A stretch of DNA of 23,368 nucleotides from Diplocarpon mali. Lineage: Eukaryota > Ascomycota > Leotiomycetes > Helotiales > Drepanopezizaceae. A program made the translations under genes and the position numbers. Under the pieces are notes generated by a model that searched no databases, was not told the DNA's origin, and saw only the letters and a program-made list of their open reading frames with translations. Positions 1-10,119 of the stretch are shown piece by piece (the first letter of the stretch is position 1; each line of letters starts with the position of its first letter). Location of the stretch: NCBI GenBank assembly GCA_024741835.1, contig JAENRP010000173.1, positions 70,977 to 94,344 on the forward strand, given 5' to 3'.

Positions 1-373
1 AAGGGAAGGTGAGCGATGCGACCCAATGTTTTGTATTTACGGCTCTACGACTCGACTCGTAGCGAGAGACGGATTCCACCGAAAGGTAGAGAGGGAGCGC
101 AGCAGGGTCGAGAGGAAAGCCGAATGGAGGTCTGACTACCAGAGCATATCCAAGAGTGCATGCGTGCGCCAATGACGAGGTCCGGCCACGGGGAGACGTC
201 TCTTGGGAGAGTTATGGTTCTAGTGGGTTTGAGGTAGAATTGTTGTGTTCGAGTTATCTGTCAACCAGCCGATCTCGTGTCGATGACAAGATCGAGACGG
301 TACAGTACGGTAGCGCAGGTGTAAGTACAGCAGACCGCATGTCGTGAGCATATCTCTGCAACCCCAGCTCCAA

Positions 374-400
374 CCTCCACCCTCCACCCTCCACCCTCCA
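374..400. repeat. 7-bp microsatellite (CCTCCAC)n
   Basis: About four tandem copies of CCTCCAC. It belongs to the simple-repeat-rich leading spacer, in which I see no gene. Confidence 0.9.
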
Positions 401-466
401 GCACGGCCATGGACAAATGCGGCGCTGCGTGACCTGAGCTATTATGCTCGTTATCATCATCCCCTT

Positions 467-492
467 CTTCGGCTTCGGCTTCGGCTTCGGCT
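467..492. repeat. 6-bp microsatellite (CTTCGG)n
   Basis: Just over four tandem copies of CTTCGG, followed by degenerate CTGCTCGG units. Because the unit is a multiple of three, it opens artificial Arg/Leu-rich or Glu/Ala-rich frames on both strands, which I do not treat as genes. Confidence 0.9.
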
Positions 493-910
493 CTGCTCGG
501 CTCTGCTTCTTCTGCGTCCGGATTCTCATTACTAATAACCTCGTGAACCAGCCGGCCAGACCAGACCACCAGACTCCCAAGACTGAAAAGAGACAGACCC
601 CCGATCCCCCCCCCCGGCCCGTGAAGTGAACGTGAATATCCATCATCAGATGTTCGAGAGAGGACAATGGAAGCCGGCTGGCATTGGCCCTCGCCCCGAC
701 CTGACCAGCCTCTCCCTCCCCTCCGCTGCCCTTTGACCCCATCGACGTGGGGAGCATGAATGAAAGATCAAGGCACAGTACCCCAGGAACCTTGCCTCCT
801 CGGCATCCATCAAACATGCCAATCCTCGGGCAAGCCAGCCCTACGCCGGACCCAACATCAGGACAACGACCCCATCCCACATCCCCAAAACAACCAGATC
901 ACCCCGAACC

Positions 911-981
911 ACCACCTCCACCTCCACCTCCACCTCGCCTCCACATCCGCATCCACATCCGCATCCACATCCGCATCCACA
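911..981. repeat. Compound repeat (CCACCT)n then (CCACATCCGCAT)3
   Basis: A 6-bp CCACCT run is followed by three perfect 12-bp copies of CCACATCCGCAT at 941-976. The 12-bp unit resembles the CCACATTCACAT minisatellite at the far end of the window. Confidence 0.9.
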
Positions 982-999
982 GGTGCCTGGAGACAACTC

Positions 1000-1960
1000 C
1001 TTGAGCAGCACCGGACCGTCCCCCAGTGCGTGCCGGCACTTGACTGCCCCGAGGTTGCATCCCTGATCCGGGTCCGAAGTCTCGCATGTCCAGTCATGAC
1101 CGTCTTCTCGGGCGGTTTCGTATCTCGGGACGGGGAAAAGGGTCTTCCTTGAAGACTTCCTGGGAGAAGGGGGGCCCCTCGAGAAGACACTCCGAGAGGC
1201 CAACCAGCCATGCATGAAGTTTCAAAGATGGCGGGGTGCTGGCTCGACTCTCGACTCGGTACCGTGCCCTACACAGCACAGCAACCAGCTGCTTCTTAAG
1301 CTTGCCGAGTTGTGGCTTGATCTTTGCAGGCCGCTCCCCCCCAACCCCCGAGGCGTGAGACCGCCTCCTCCGAGCCTCATGGAACGGCCGTTTCGTCTCG
1401 TCTCGATCTTCTGCCGCTCTTCTCGATCGTCTCTCTCTCTCTCTCTCTTCTGTCTTCTCCCGACGCATGCTTGTTTGGCGATGCGGCTGTTGCCAGGAGT
1501 ACCGCGTCCCCCGAATGGAGAAAATTCTCCAGAGAGGATTAAATGCGCTGCGCGTCGGACGACCGACTCCTCTCCATCACCGCCTTTCCCGGATGCGTCT
1601 TTCTCTCTCTTACCCACTCGACCCTCTCTCCCCCCCCCAAGGCCCCAGGTACGGAGCGCAACCCACCCAAGCAAAGAAAAAGATCTCCGCCAGCCGGCCG
1701 CCCGGTTCAGTGCGGCGAGTCCTGGACGGAACGTGGAGCCCGTCCGACCGGAAGCTCGGAATGCCACCATCGTTTTCCTCTCATCAGGAACCCTAAAGTA
1801 GAGCCAGCCACTGGCATCATCGCATCTCACACGCCGTGCCCGGCGTGCCGTGACACCCCAGTCAGGTCCCTACAGTACCGTGTCCACAGAGTACAGAGAG
1901 TACAGAGAGTAGAGTCAGGCCATTCAAGCGCCACTCGAGCGGGACTCGTCTCTCCAGAGG
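1000..1960. other. Spacer without a recognisable gene
   Basis: GC-rich spacer with pyrimidine tracts, a (CT)9 run at 1431-1448 and two CAGAGAGTA units near 1885-1905. Frames of about 200 codons are open on both strands, but their products are rich in Arg, Pro and Ser. They lack a clear ATG start or any motif I recognise, so I do not call them genes. Confidence 0.5.
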
Positions 1961-1962
1961 TC

Positions 1963-2058
1963 TCTCTACCTCTCTACCTCTCTACCTCTCTACCTCTCTA
2001 CCTCTCTACCTCTCTACCTCTCTACCTCTCTACCTCTCTACCTCTCTGCCTCCCTGCC
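1963..2058. repeat. 8-bp tandem repeat (TCTCTACC)10 plus two degenerate units
   Basis: Ten perfect copies of TCTCTACC run from 1963 to 2042, followed by TCTCTGCC and TCCCTGCC. An 8-bp unit shifts frame with every copy, so this array is not coding. Confidence 0.95.
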
Positions 2059-2631
2059 TCGTTGACCTCGCTGCGGAGAATGCCAGACTTTCCCGAGGTA
2101 ATATAGGTTGGGTTGCGAACCCCCCCCCCCGTGGACAGTAGACCTATCAGAACAAAAGTCGCCGCTCTGCGCCGTGACTAATAGAGCTTCCCCGGCCTCT
2201 GTGCTGATGCATGCGGCCACCCGAGCCACGAAGCCATCACCCCACGTCGCTGAGCCTTCATATGAACACGTAATGGATCGAGGCTCGGGATTCTCCCGTG
2301 CGATGGAAGATGTAAGCACCATGCGTTCGTCGTGACCGCCAAACCGACATGCGTGGGTTGGCCAGCAAGCTCGGGCGCATCGGAGCAGCATGTCCCGTGG
2401 ATTATGGGCTGCCGAGCAGCAGCAACATGCAATCTGCTGCCAAAGGGGTTGCACGGTATGCTTGAGCATCCGCGGGAACCGACCGGCAGCGGTACTGTCA
2501 GCAACAAGACACGGCGGCGATGCCTGCGATGGCATTCCGAATGACGGGTGAAAGCGATCTCCGTGGCAGCCTCCATCCCCGAGCTGATCTGGTCGGTCTG
2601 GTATCCGGAGAGGAGATCTGCATTTTGCCAT
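2038..2631 (-). CDS. Unassigned minus-strand open frame (197 codons from its first ATG)
   Basis: The frame is open for 256 codons (from 2808), but its first ATG is at 2631, giving 197 residues. I recognise no domain. The product is Cys-, Arg- and Gly-rich, with a run of four cysteines near the middle. Its 3' end runs through an 11-base G run (the complement of the C run at 2120-2130) and stops inside degenerate copies of the TCTCTACC repeat. Codon use shows no strong preference for G or C at third positions. The length is somewhat more than expected by chance, but composition and the repeat at the end argue for a fortuitous frame or an orphan gene. No intron signals help decide. Confidence 0.17.
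   Translation of the reverse strand: MAKCRSPLRIPDRPDQLGDGGCHGDRFHPSFGMPSQASPPCLVADSTAAGRFPRMLKHTVQPLWQQIACCCCSAAHNPRDMLLRCARACWPTHACRFGGHDERMVLTSSIARENPEPRSITCSYEGSATWGDGFVARVAACISTEAGEALLVTAQSGDFCSDRSTVHGGGGSQPNLYYLGKVWHSPQRGQRGREAER
2120..2130. repeat. C homopolymer (C11)
   Basis: Eleven consecutive C residues. This is a likely spot for sequencing-length error. Confidence 0.85.
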
Positions 2632-2921
2632 GTACGGACGTCTCTCTACCTTGGCTGCGCTACCGTAAATTCCAGATGAGGGAGAACTACGAACAGGACG
2701 GCTGCCGTACGGACGACGACACGGACCACACTGGATGGCCTCGGAAATGCACTCGCATTTCGTCTGGGCCACGTCGTCCAACCCATAGAAAGACCGCAAT
2801 ATCTTCAAAGTGCCGGCTTGGGAGTTGCGGGCGGTCTCTCATCCGCGATGCTTCGCGCCGTCAAACAGTGTCTCGCTAACGCAAGTCTGATTTCTGGTGG
2901 TGATGTGCCAAGACCAAAAAG

Positions 2922-2949
2922 GCTTATCGGCTAGCGCTCACCGATAAGC
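2922..2949. other. Hairpin, perfect 9-bp stem
   Basis: GCTTATCGG at 2922-2930 is exactly the reverse complement of CCGATAAGC at 2941-2949, with a 10-nt loop. It sits about 125 bp upstream of the rad4 start codon, in the promoter or 5' UTR region. No U-rich tract follows. Its function is unknown; it could be an inverted operator-like site or chance. Confidence 0.6.
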
Positions 2950-2962
2950 AGCAGCGCGGGTT

Positions 2963-2972
2963 CGACGCGTCG
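2963..2972. promoter_or_regulatory. Candidate MCB element (ACGCGT) upstream of rad4
   Basis: The 10-bp palindrome CGACGCGTCG contains ACGCGT, the MluI cell-cycle box bound by MBF-type factors at G1/S in yeasts. It lies about 100 bp before the start codon of a replication-initiation gene, which is where such a site would be expected. The caveat is that ACGCGT occurs at least seven more times in this window, close to random expectation, so context is the only support. Confidence 0.35.
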
Positions 2973-3071
2973 GGCGTCGGGCGACCGTGACCGTGATGGT
3001 GATGGTGGTGAGCGCCGGATCCCCCTTCAGATCCCCTCCCCCCCCCCAAACCCCCAGCTACGGCCGAGATC

Positions 3072-5839
3072 ATGGCAGAATATGGAGGGGGTGCATCTCG
3101 CCAGACCGTCCCTCTGAGCACCTCCGACGATGTCTCAAGACCCTTGGCTGGCTGTGTGATATGCTGTACCTCGGTCCCCGATGAGAAGCGCGTAAGTGAT
3201 CCGCAACCGTCGCATATCATCCAGGTTCGTCCAGGTTCGTCCAGCGGCTGCTAACCCACCCATCAATGGATAGACGCAATTGGCCGAGTATGCCAAACAG
3301 ATGGGCGCCGTCCATACCTACGACCTGACCCTCGAAGTCACGCACCTCATCGTCGGCGAGTATGACACTCCCAAGTACAGATACGTTGCCCGCAATCGGA
3401 TGGATATCCAGCCGATGATGGTAACCTGGGTCGAGGCTGTGCGCGAGTTTTGGATCCACGACCAGGAGATTGATATGCCTCGGCTGGAACAGCAGTACAG
3501 ACTGCCTACCTTCCACTCGCTGAGGTTTAGCATGACAGGTTGCGATGACCGTGAGCAAAGCATACTGGCCCCTGGCTTGAGGTCACCACTAACAAGACTC
3601 TGAAGCCAACGAGCGACTGGAGATCTCGGACAAGGTCAGAGCCAACGGAGGAGTATACGAAGGTGACCTGACCAAATCCATCACCCATCTGATCTCATTC
3701 CGGACCGAAGGGGCAAAATACAGAGCTGCCAAGAGCTGGAGGCTTCAGATTGTTTCTATCGAATGGCTGCGAGACAGCTTGGAAAGGGGAATGATTCTGG
3801 ACGAGAAGCTATACGATCCGGCCTTGCCAGTACTGGAGCGAGGGAAGGATGCTTGGGATAAGACGAGGCCGAAAAGAACATCACCAGGAAAGCGGAACCG
3901 AGAGGGTAGCACAGCCAGCCTGGATGGCGGGAAGAGAAAGTTGCGGAGGACGGCCAGCACCAAATTGAGCACACAGCACGAAGAAATCTGGGGGGACATC
4001 GTGGGAGGAGGCGGAGGTAGCATGGTCCCACAAGTCAGCCGAAGCGGGATGTGGGAAACGAGGGACGAAGGGCCGCCAATCGCCAATCCTAAGCCAGCAG
4101 CGGTCTGGACCGACGAGGAGAAGCAGGGCCGACCTGCGCCGGCGACTGTCGAGAGCCAACGATCGAGCACCGGCATGTTCAGCGGGTGTCGGTTCTTTTC
4201 GCACGGGTTTCCCCGGGAAAAAATGCAAGTGCTTCAAGAGCATCTGGTGCCGCATGGGGCCGAAGTCGCGAATACAATCGAGGACCTACTGGAACCATCG
4301 CAGAACAAGCAAGCCAGCCGACTCTTCAGGATGGTACCCGCCGATCTACCACTCTCGGAAATACCTCCGCTGCCGAATTCTCGAATGCCCGTTGAGACAA
4401 TCACATATCTGTGGGTGGAGCGATGTTTGCATCACAAAAAGTTTATAGAGCCCAATGATCACGTCGTTGGGCGGCCATTTCCCAAATTTCCGATTGAAGG
4501 ATTCCAAGGAATGGCCATATCGTCTTCGGCTTTTACAGGCATCGACCTGCTTCATTTCGCACGAGCTGTCAGACTACTTGGTGCCGAGTATAAGGAAGAT
4601 TTCACATCGGAATCAACCGTACTAGTGACGAAGAGCTTAGTTGGGCTGAGGAAAGACAAGTACGATCATGCGATGGAATGGAGAATTCCCATCCTGAACG
4701 CGGACTGGGTATGGGATTCTATCTCTACCGGCACGAAGCTATCATTCTCCAAATATCGATGCAGGTCTCAGAAGAGAGATTCCGGGAGAGCAGACTCCCT
4801 ACCATGCACCAAACAAGGCAGCACATCAGAACCTCCCTCACGACGTGGGCGAACCAGCAGCGAGATTATCAGAGCGCCGTCGAGAGCGAGCAGCCACTCG
4901 TCCAGATCATCGATGCAGCCGCCACGCCATTCAGGACTTGACTCTTCAGCATTCGCCTCCGAGGGGTGCGCTCAAGAGCCGTCCAGAAAATCAGCACGAC
5001 CCCCGCGAGGTCTAGGGCCTGACAGATCGGCATTCTCCACGGGAGAGGCTGTGGACGAGACGGTTTCAGCAGCGTCCAAACCATTGAGAGCTGCTGGACT
5101 GGACAACACGGCATTCGCACCCGATGAGCCAGAAGAAGATGGTACAGCTCCCGTTCCCGGTGAACCGGAAGCCGAGACCCAAACTGCCCCCACCCACACT
5201 CCTCCAAAAGCAGAGGACGAGACGCAAGGACTCCCTTCTGTCCCCGAAGCATCGACCGAGGTCTCTCAAGATCTAGCCTACAAAGCCAAAGTCCTCGGCG
5301 AAACCAACGGTAACTCACCAGCACGAAGCTCACGAACCCCTGCACCATCCGATCTCCCAGCCCCTCCCCAACAAGAGGACATGAGCAACGCCATATCCAA
5401 CCTCCTCGCCAGAGCCAAGGGCTCAACGCAAGACGCTCCCGAAATCCGCAAACGAGGCAGGATCCTCGGCCGCGTCACAAGCAACATCTCGACCGGCTCG
5501 ACGAACCGCTCGCGCGCGACCTCCGTAGACTCCACAGCTACGCACGGCTGTCCGGTCGAATACCCCCCGCAGATCCAAAATGATCAGACAGCCAACGAAC
5601 GCATCCAGATGCTGCTCAATGGCGACAGACCGCCCGAGGGTGTGGGTAGCCAACCGCCTGCTACGCAGCTGCAGTACGAGGATCCTGATAGCACCGAAGC
5701 GAGAGAGATTGTGATGGCGAAGATGAGGGGCGAGAAGGTGCAGAAAAGGAGCGGGATGAGGGAGAAGACTATTACGTTGGGGGATATTGCAGAGCAGCCT
5801 AGAGCGACGAGGAGGGCGGCGGCGAGGGGGTTGAGGTAA
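3072..5839 (+). CDS. rad4: Rad4/Cut5/Dpb11 (TopBP1 family) BRCT-repeat replication and checkpoint scaffold
   Basis: Three exons, 3072-3191, 3274-3550 and 3606-5839, give 876 residues. Introns are 82 and 55 nt, with GTAAGT/TAG and GTGAGC/AAG borders and CTAAC branch sites. Four BRCT domains are visible: about 24-113 (DLTLEVTHLIVG, then W92), 122-195 (DLTKSITHLI, W186), 323-415 (W402) and 428-515 (W502). The 360-residue tail is Ser/Pro/Glu-rich with three GL(D)xxAF repeats near 576-636 and a conserved-looking basic stretch (ATSVDSTATHG). In yeasts this nuclear scaffold uses its BRCT pairs to bind CDK-phosphorylated Sld3/Sld2-type factors at origins and phosphorylated Rad9/Crb2 in the ATR checkpoint. 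The ATG at 3072 was chosen because it opens the exon that splices in phase 0 into BRCT1. No frameshift or missing core Trp is seen, so it appears intact. Confidence 0.96.
3222..3243. repeat. Two-copy 10-bp tandem repeat inside rad4 intron 1
   Basis: CCAGGTTCGT occurs twice in tandem within the first rad4 intron and is followed by CCAG. It accounts for part of the length difference between intron 1 (82 nt) and intron 2 (55 nt). Confidence 0.75.
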
Positions 5840-6314
5840 CGTGGATTGGCTATAGTACTGAGAGATACAGGATTGCTGGTTGGAAAGGGAGAAATGACAG
5901 CATCCTGGATACCTGCGCTGTGGCAAGAGAGAGATGGTAGACCCTTCATGGTGAACTGCGGCGAGTATCTGCTTCTGCGATCCTTGGCCGGAGCATCCGC
6001 TTTGCTCGCATACCCATAATCCGTCAGCTTATCTACACCTCCCTACCCCACCGCATGCCCGCAGCCTACCCACGTGGGCTTTGACCGGGTACCATGGTAG
6101 CAACGTGCCGGGGATTTGCTGCCGAGTATACGGTGTTGCGTCTCCCTTGTCATTTGCATTTCCTGGCTTCTGTGAACCAACCAAAAATCAAGCATCTCCT
6201 GCTTAGCTAGTGGCCGAATGGGAAGTTTCTCCCTCTTTCTCTTGTTTGTATTATTCTTGAAACCCCCAAGATCTCGAAAAGCCTCAAAGCTTCCAAACTT
6301 TCGAGACTAAACAA
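5840..6314. other. Spacer downstream of rad4
   Basis: Contains the presumed rad4 3' untranslated region. It then runs into a pyrimidine-rich stretch at about 6225-6300 that resembles a fungal 5' leader and ends in AACAAATG. No open frame of note and no obvious polyadenylation hexamer. Confidence 0.5.
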
Positions 6315-6680
6315 ATGCAACTTGCCGACCAGGAACCGTCTCCTGTGTCGCCCTCTGAACCTTCCTCTCGTTACGAATCCGCACATCCCCTGGGCATCTG
6401 GTTCCAACCCCCTCGATCCCAAGATCTCCACCTCCGAGGTCCGAGGATGTCTTTCGCCCCCTCCGTCCGGTGCCCTCGACGGCGTGGCACAGTGCTACTG
6501 CACTCTGCCTCCACAGAGCCTGCCACTCGGCGGTGCGTTCCACGCCTCCCTTCTTTCGCTCTCTTCTCTCGTGGGTGCTTCCTCCGGCTCCGGAGCTCGT
6601 TGTCGGGGCTTGGCGGGGCTACTCGTCTTTGGGAGGGGGTTCGTCCTCGTCGCGTGTCTTCCTCGCGAGAGGTGTGCTAG
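6315..6680 (+). CDS. Doubtful small gene, function unknown
   Basis: The ATG at 6315 follows a CT-rich leader and sits in a good context (AACAAATG), like many fungal start sites. It opens 121 codons. The first 40 or so residues are Ser/Pro/Glu-rich and plausible; after about residue 45 the product becomes Arg/Cys-rich and unnatural. In the overlapping +1 frame, the stretch from about 6460 to 6590 has the more coding-like codon use. An unseen intron, a frameshift or chance could each explain this. No domain or signal peptide is recognised. A minus-strand frame (6619-6891, Lys/Arg-rich) overlaps it and is no better supported. Confidence 0.22.
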   Translation: MQLADQEPSPVSPSEPSSRYESAHPLGIWFQPPRSQDLHLRGPRMSFAPSVRCPRRRGTVLLHSASTEPATRRCVPRLPSFALFSRGCFLRLRSSLSGLGGATRLWEGVRPRRVSSSREVC

Positions 6681-6931
6681 GCCGTGGCCGGTGGGTATGT
6701 TCTCCGGGGGAGGGGTTCTTTTTTCTCGGCTGGGCGTGGATACTTGCTCTTGCGACGAGTGCTGCCGTCTGGAAGAAGAGAACTTGTCCGAGTCGGATGG
6801 CTTTGTGCTTAGAGGTACTGAGCTCCTGGGCCGTCTTGAGCGGGCCTACTTGCTGCAGTTTGGCTGAGCTTGCTCGCGGCCTCGCTGCCAACCTTGTTCT
6901 CGTAGGATCCTGGTATTGTGGAATTGCCTGA

Positions 6932-7615
6932 TCCGTGGAGTAAATTTGCTTCGTTCTCTACCTATTGCTGGAAGGCTACATGGCTTTGTCGAGCGGTGCT
7001 GATCGAGACTGGATTGCGCGTTGAAGTGTATCATATCAAGACTTGTTAGTACTTGATAAAATATCTGTACTTGCTCTTTTGACGTGAAGCATTGGCTAGG
7101 ATGAGAATGGTATCAGGGTGCTATCCTGGGATTATCGTTGCATCCATCATTGTTTTAGATACTTACATCTTGGACGTTCACGCTGACATAGACCCTATCA
7201 GCTGATGCTTGATGTTCCATGGCATGAGAAGGGGAATCAGCTGTCCTAGTATATAACTTCACGGCGTACAATTACGTTGCTCGCGGTATTCAAAATACTT
7301 CACCGGATTAGGTCACTTTGAGACCTTCGTACGGCTATGCAGTGTCGTTGTTGTCTATGGCCAAGATGCTATGGTATCTCCACCCGCCCGCAAGCTTTCC
7401 CGACCAAAACCCCAAACCCCAACCTGCAAAGACCCTGCCCTGATCCCCAAAGAAAACCAGTGCAAACGTCCCGCAACGTCGTGTGTTTCAGGCAGGCTAA
7501 CGCACCCAGAAATTATCGAGCTCGCTTCCCATCGACGAGGAGTCCGGATGAGCAACGACGTGGCCCTACGGCGATTATGCTGGTTGCGTATCCGAGTAGA
7601 GCTGCGCGGAGAGGC
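6932..7615. other. Spacer, no gene seen
   Basis: Fairly AT-rich (6935-7330) with no open frame above 60 codons in its centre. The last part (7360-7615) is probably the 3' flank and untranslated region of the minus-strand gene that ends at 7616. Confidence 0.5.
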
Positions 7616-8139
7616 TTAAGATTCGTCGGGATCGGTACCATACCCCTCGTACAGATGGTACCAATCCTCGTTGTCTCCGCATCCGCGGTCGCCGGTGTCT
7701 TCACCGTACCCATTACCACTCTCGGTCTGGAGAACGTCCTTCAGCTTGAGCGCCTCTGCCTTCATCTTGTCCGCAGCAGCATGGCTCGGGTCCTCGGACA
7801 GGGCAGCGTCGCAGGCCTCGACGCAGAGGTCAGCCCACATCTTGCGCAGGACGTGATCCTTGTTGACCTTTCCTCCGTGGACGGCGAGGAGAAGACAGGT
7901 CTTCGCAGCCTCCGCGCGGGACATGGTAGCCGAGCTATCAATGTAGAGCTTGTCGAGGTAGGCGATGACTTCGATGACCTTGGCGTGGGTTGGAGGCGGG
8001 TTGGAGGTGAGAGTGTTGCTGAAGTTGTTGAGCTGCGCGAGTTAGCTCCCAGGACCAAATCACTGCAGAAGGCGCTGAGACATATACTTACGACGGTGAG
8101 CAGAGACACATGGCCGTCGGGACCTGTATTGTTGGACAT
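7616..8139 (-). CDS. Small acidic protein of unknown function, two exons
   Basis: Exon 1 is 8139-8092 (16 codons) and exon 2 is 8032-7616. The 59-nt intron has a GTAAGT donor, a GCTAAC branch site and a GCAG acceptor, and joins in phase 0 to give 154 residues. There is no signal peptide or membrane segment. Residues 30-110 look mostly helical (AKVIEVIAYLDKLYID, then MSRAEAAKTCLLLAVHGG, then MKAEALKLKDVL), while the last 35 residues are acidic and Gly/Asp-rich with WYHLYEGYG. I do not recognise the family; the compact helical core suggests a soluble interaction module. The match of donor, branch and acceptor with an uninterrupted frame makes this a credible gene. A 292-codon frame on the opposite strand covers the whole locus, intron included, and is most likely a shadow. 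Confidence 0.72.
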
Positions 8140-8174
8140 GATGGCTGTGGAGGTCTTAGTATTGACTTCAAGCC

Positions 8175-8190
8175 TCGCGAAAACTCGCGT
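8175..8190. promoter_or_regulatory. CGCG-containing imperfect inverted repeat upstream of the small acidic gene
   Basis: TCGCGAAAACTCGCGT lies about 36 nt before the start codon at 8139 and is close to self-complementary (CGCGA...TCGCG). It could be a transcription factor site with an MBF-like core; this rests on sequence shape only. Confidence 0.25.
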
Positions 8191-8358
8191 ATTTCAAAAA
8201 GGGGGGATCAGCTGACCTTATCTTTGTCAACACGATGTGATTCTTTGGACTGTATTGAGATGATTGAGGTAGGAAGGAGACTGGTGAGAACAGCTTCTGT
8301 TGCTGCAAAAGTATGGTGGTTGTTCACAAACGTCGTGGCCAGAAGGGAGGAAGGGTGA

Positions 8359-9950
8359 GGGTTTAAGTAGAAATCACGTGGCTGGATGTGAGGATTTCGG
8401 ATCCAGACACTAGTGGGGTCTCTAGCCCGCTAGCTCGCTAGTCAGCATGCCACGAATGATAGCAGTAGTGATGCTGCATTTAAAGATGAACTGCTGTGTG
8501 GTATACTTTCAAAGGCGAGGCGGGATCGCCTGCGGGCCAGACGCAGGACGGTTGGGCTTCAGCTGCAATGCCGGATGCACAAATGACCAGGCGGAGCTGC
8601 AACGGCTTCCAATCCCCTCCGAGTCTTCGGGGCACTCTCTCCCAGTTGAATGTTATTCGATCCACTCCCATATGGAAGTTTGTCGAGGTCCCTCGGCCTC
8701 TTTTTGTGCTGTACAGGAGAAACACTTCAACCTCGAGACGTTTACTGACCCTGAACCGCTAAAAACTCACACATATTGTCCCTAGAGCACCTGCTCACTC
8801 CCACCTAGTGCTCTTCCCATTTACGAGCTCCAAGTTATCATTTAGCGACTTCGATCTTATGCCACATGTGCAGAGGTCTCGGAGTCGTGTCCGATATACG
8901 GTGTGCTGTTCGCTCTCCCATCCCAGCACCGTCTCTGAATAATTGCGAGTTGGTATTTCCAATCGGATCCCCATCTCGTTTTGGGCCCTGCAGACCTTCA
9001 CTCTACGTGCAACCGTACCTCGCGCGTCAATTCCCGAATCCCGCCGCACACTCATGATTTCGACTTTCCACTACGCAAGCAACTCTCTGGCACTCATCCA
9101 GCGTGGCATAACATCGCACTAGGTTGGTATCGTTGTATCCCTCGGCATATCTCTCGCCGCACTCGGTGAGCAGGAGACAGATTTCGGCGGCTCCGGACCT
9201 GCGGAGTCAGCTTATGTCGGCGGAGACTGGAGGTCGGAGGCTGAAGACCCGGGAGAGCTAGAGGAGCTATAGGTGCTGGGTCTACACAATTGTGCCGTGG
9301 GCGGAAGGGGGGGGGCGTCTGTAAAGCAGCTGTCGAGGTGCTAGATAGAGTGACTCTACACATCAACGATCTCTTCCCTTGTAAATCAGGCTCTGCGCAG
9401 ATTCTTGTTGTGTCTTTGAGCCACGATTGCTGCTCTCCAGGTCACTGGAATACGCTGTTTCCAGTTTGCATGGTATACAAGGTGGTTCCCATTGTTGACT
9501 TTCAGGGATGTTGTGTAATTAGCCGAAAAGGTGCTGCGAGAGTCATAGCGTGTCATACAAAGCACAACTCTCAGATACGAAAGGGACTTTGAGTAACCAA
9601 GATCAGTATTTGATAGGCGATTGCAGCTGGTTACAAGAAGAGTTGTTTACAAGTTATTGCGCTAGTTAGTTGTCAAGTGATGACATCGAGCGCGGATGAA
9701 AAGAAACCAGCTTGATATCATTTATTATAAATATCTTCCTAGCTGGAATGGGTATCATACGTCACAAAGATGGTACGGAGTCTTTAAATCTATCTTTGTC
9801 AAGTTCCACGATACCTCTTTATATTTCTGATGTTCCTTGTTGGCTCATAGCGAAGAGGCGATGCCCAGCTTGAGTGGATATCACAGAGACTTCAGATAAT
9901 ATTTTACTGTCTTGTCTTCAATGGAATTCACAGTACACTACAGGTAAACG
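8359..9950. other. Spacer without supported genes
   Basis: Beyond the promoter of the minus-strand gene, I see only short frames (at most about 112 codons) with unnatural composition, a G9 run near 9306-9314 and an AT-rich end (9600-9950) with no frames at all. No RNA gene motif is seen. Confidence 0.5.
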
Positions 9951-10119
9951 CATTCTAAGAGGATAATAACGCATAATTGCGTCTTTCTCCCACTGTAGCC
10001 GTGCGCTCATTTATTTGTGCCCAACTACAGAGGTTTCATCCTCGATCCCTTCACCTCCGCCGCCGTTCGTCTTCTCGAAGTGACATTGCATCCCGAGAAT
10101 TCCTAGAGTCTCTTGGGTT

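Noticed and set aside
254..880. 208-codon minus-strand frame
   Set aside because: It runs through the CTTCGG and CCTCCAC repeats, is low-complexity (Lys-Pro runs) and has no motif; repeat-generated.
1222..1830. Frames of about 200 codons on both strands
   Set aside because: Arg/Pro/Ser-rich products from pyrimidine-rich DNA, non-ATG first codons on the minus strand, no splice-supported model.
2941..2990. GGGTTCGACGC resembling a tRNA B box
   Set aside because: No acceptor stem, anticodon arm or A box at the right spacing; the sequence is better explained as a GC palindrome.
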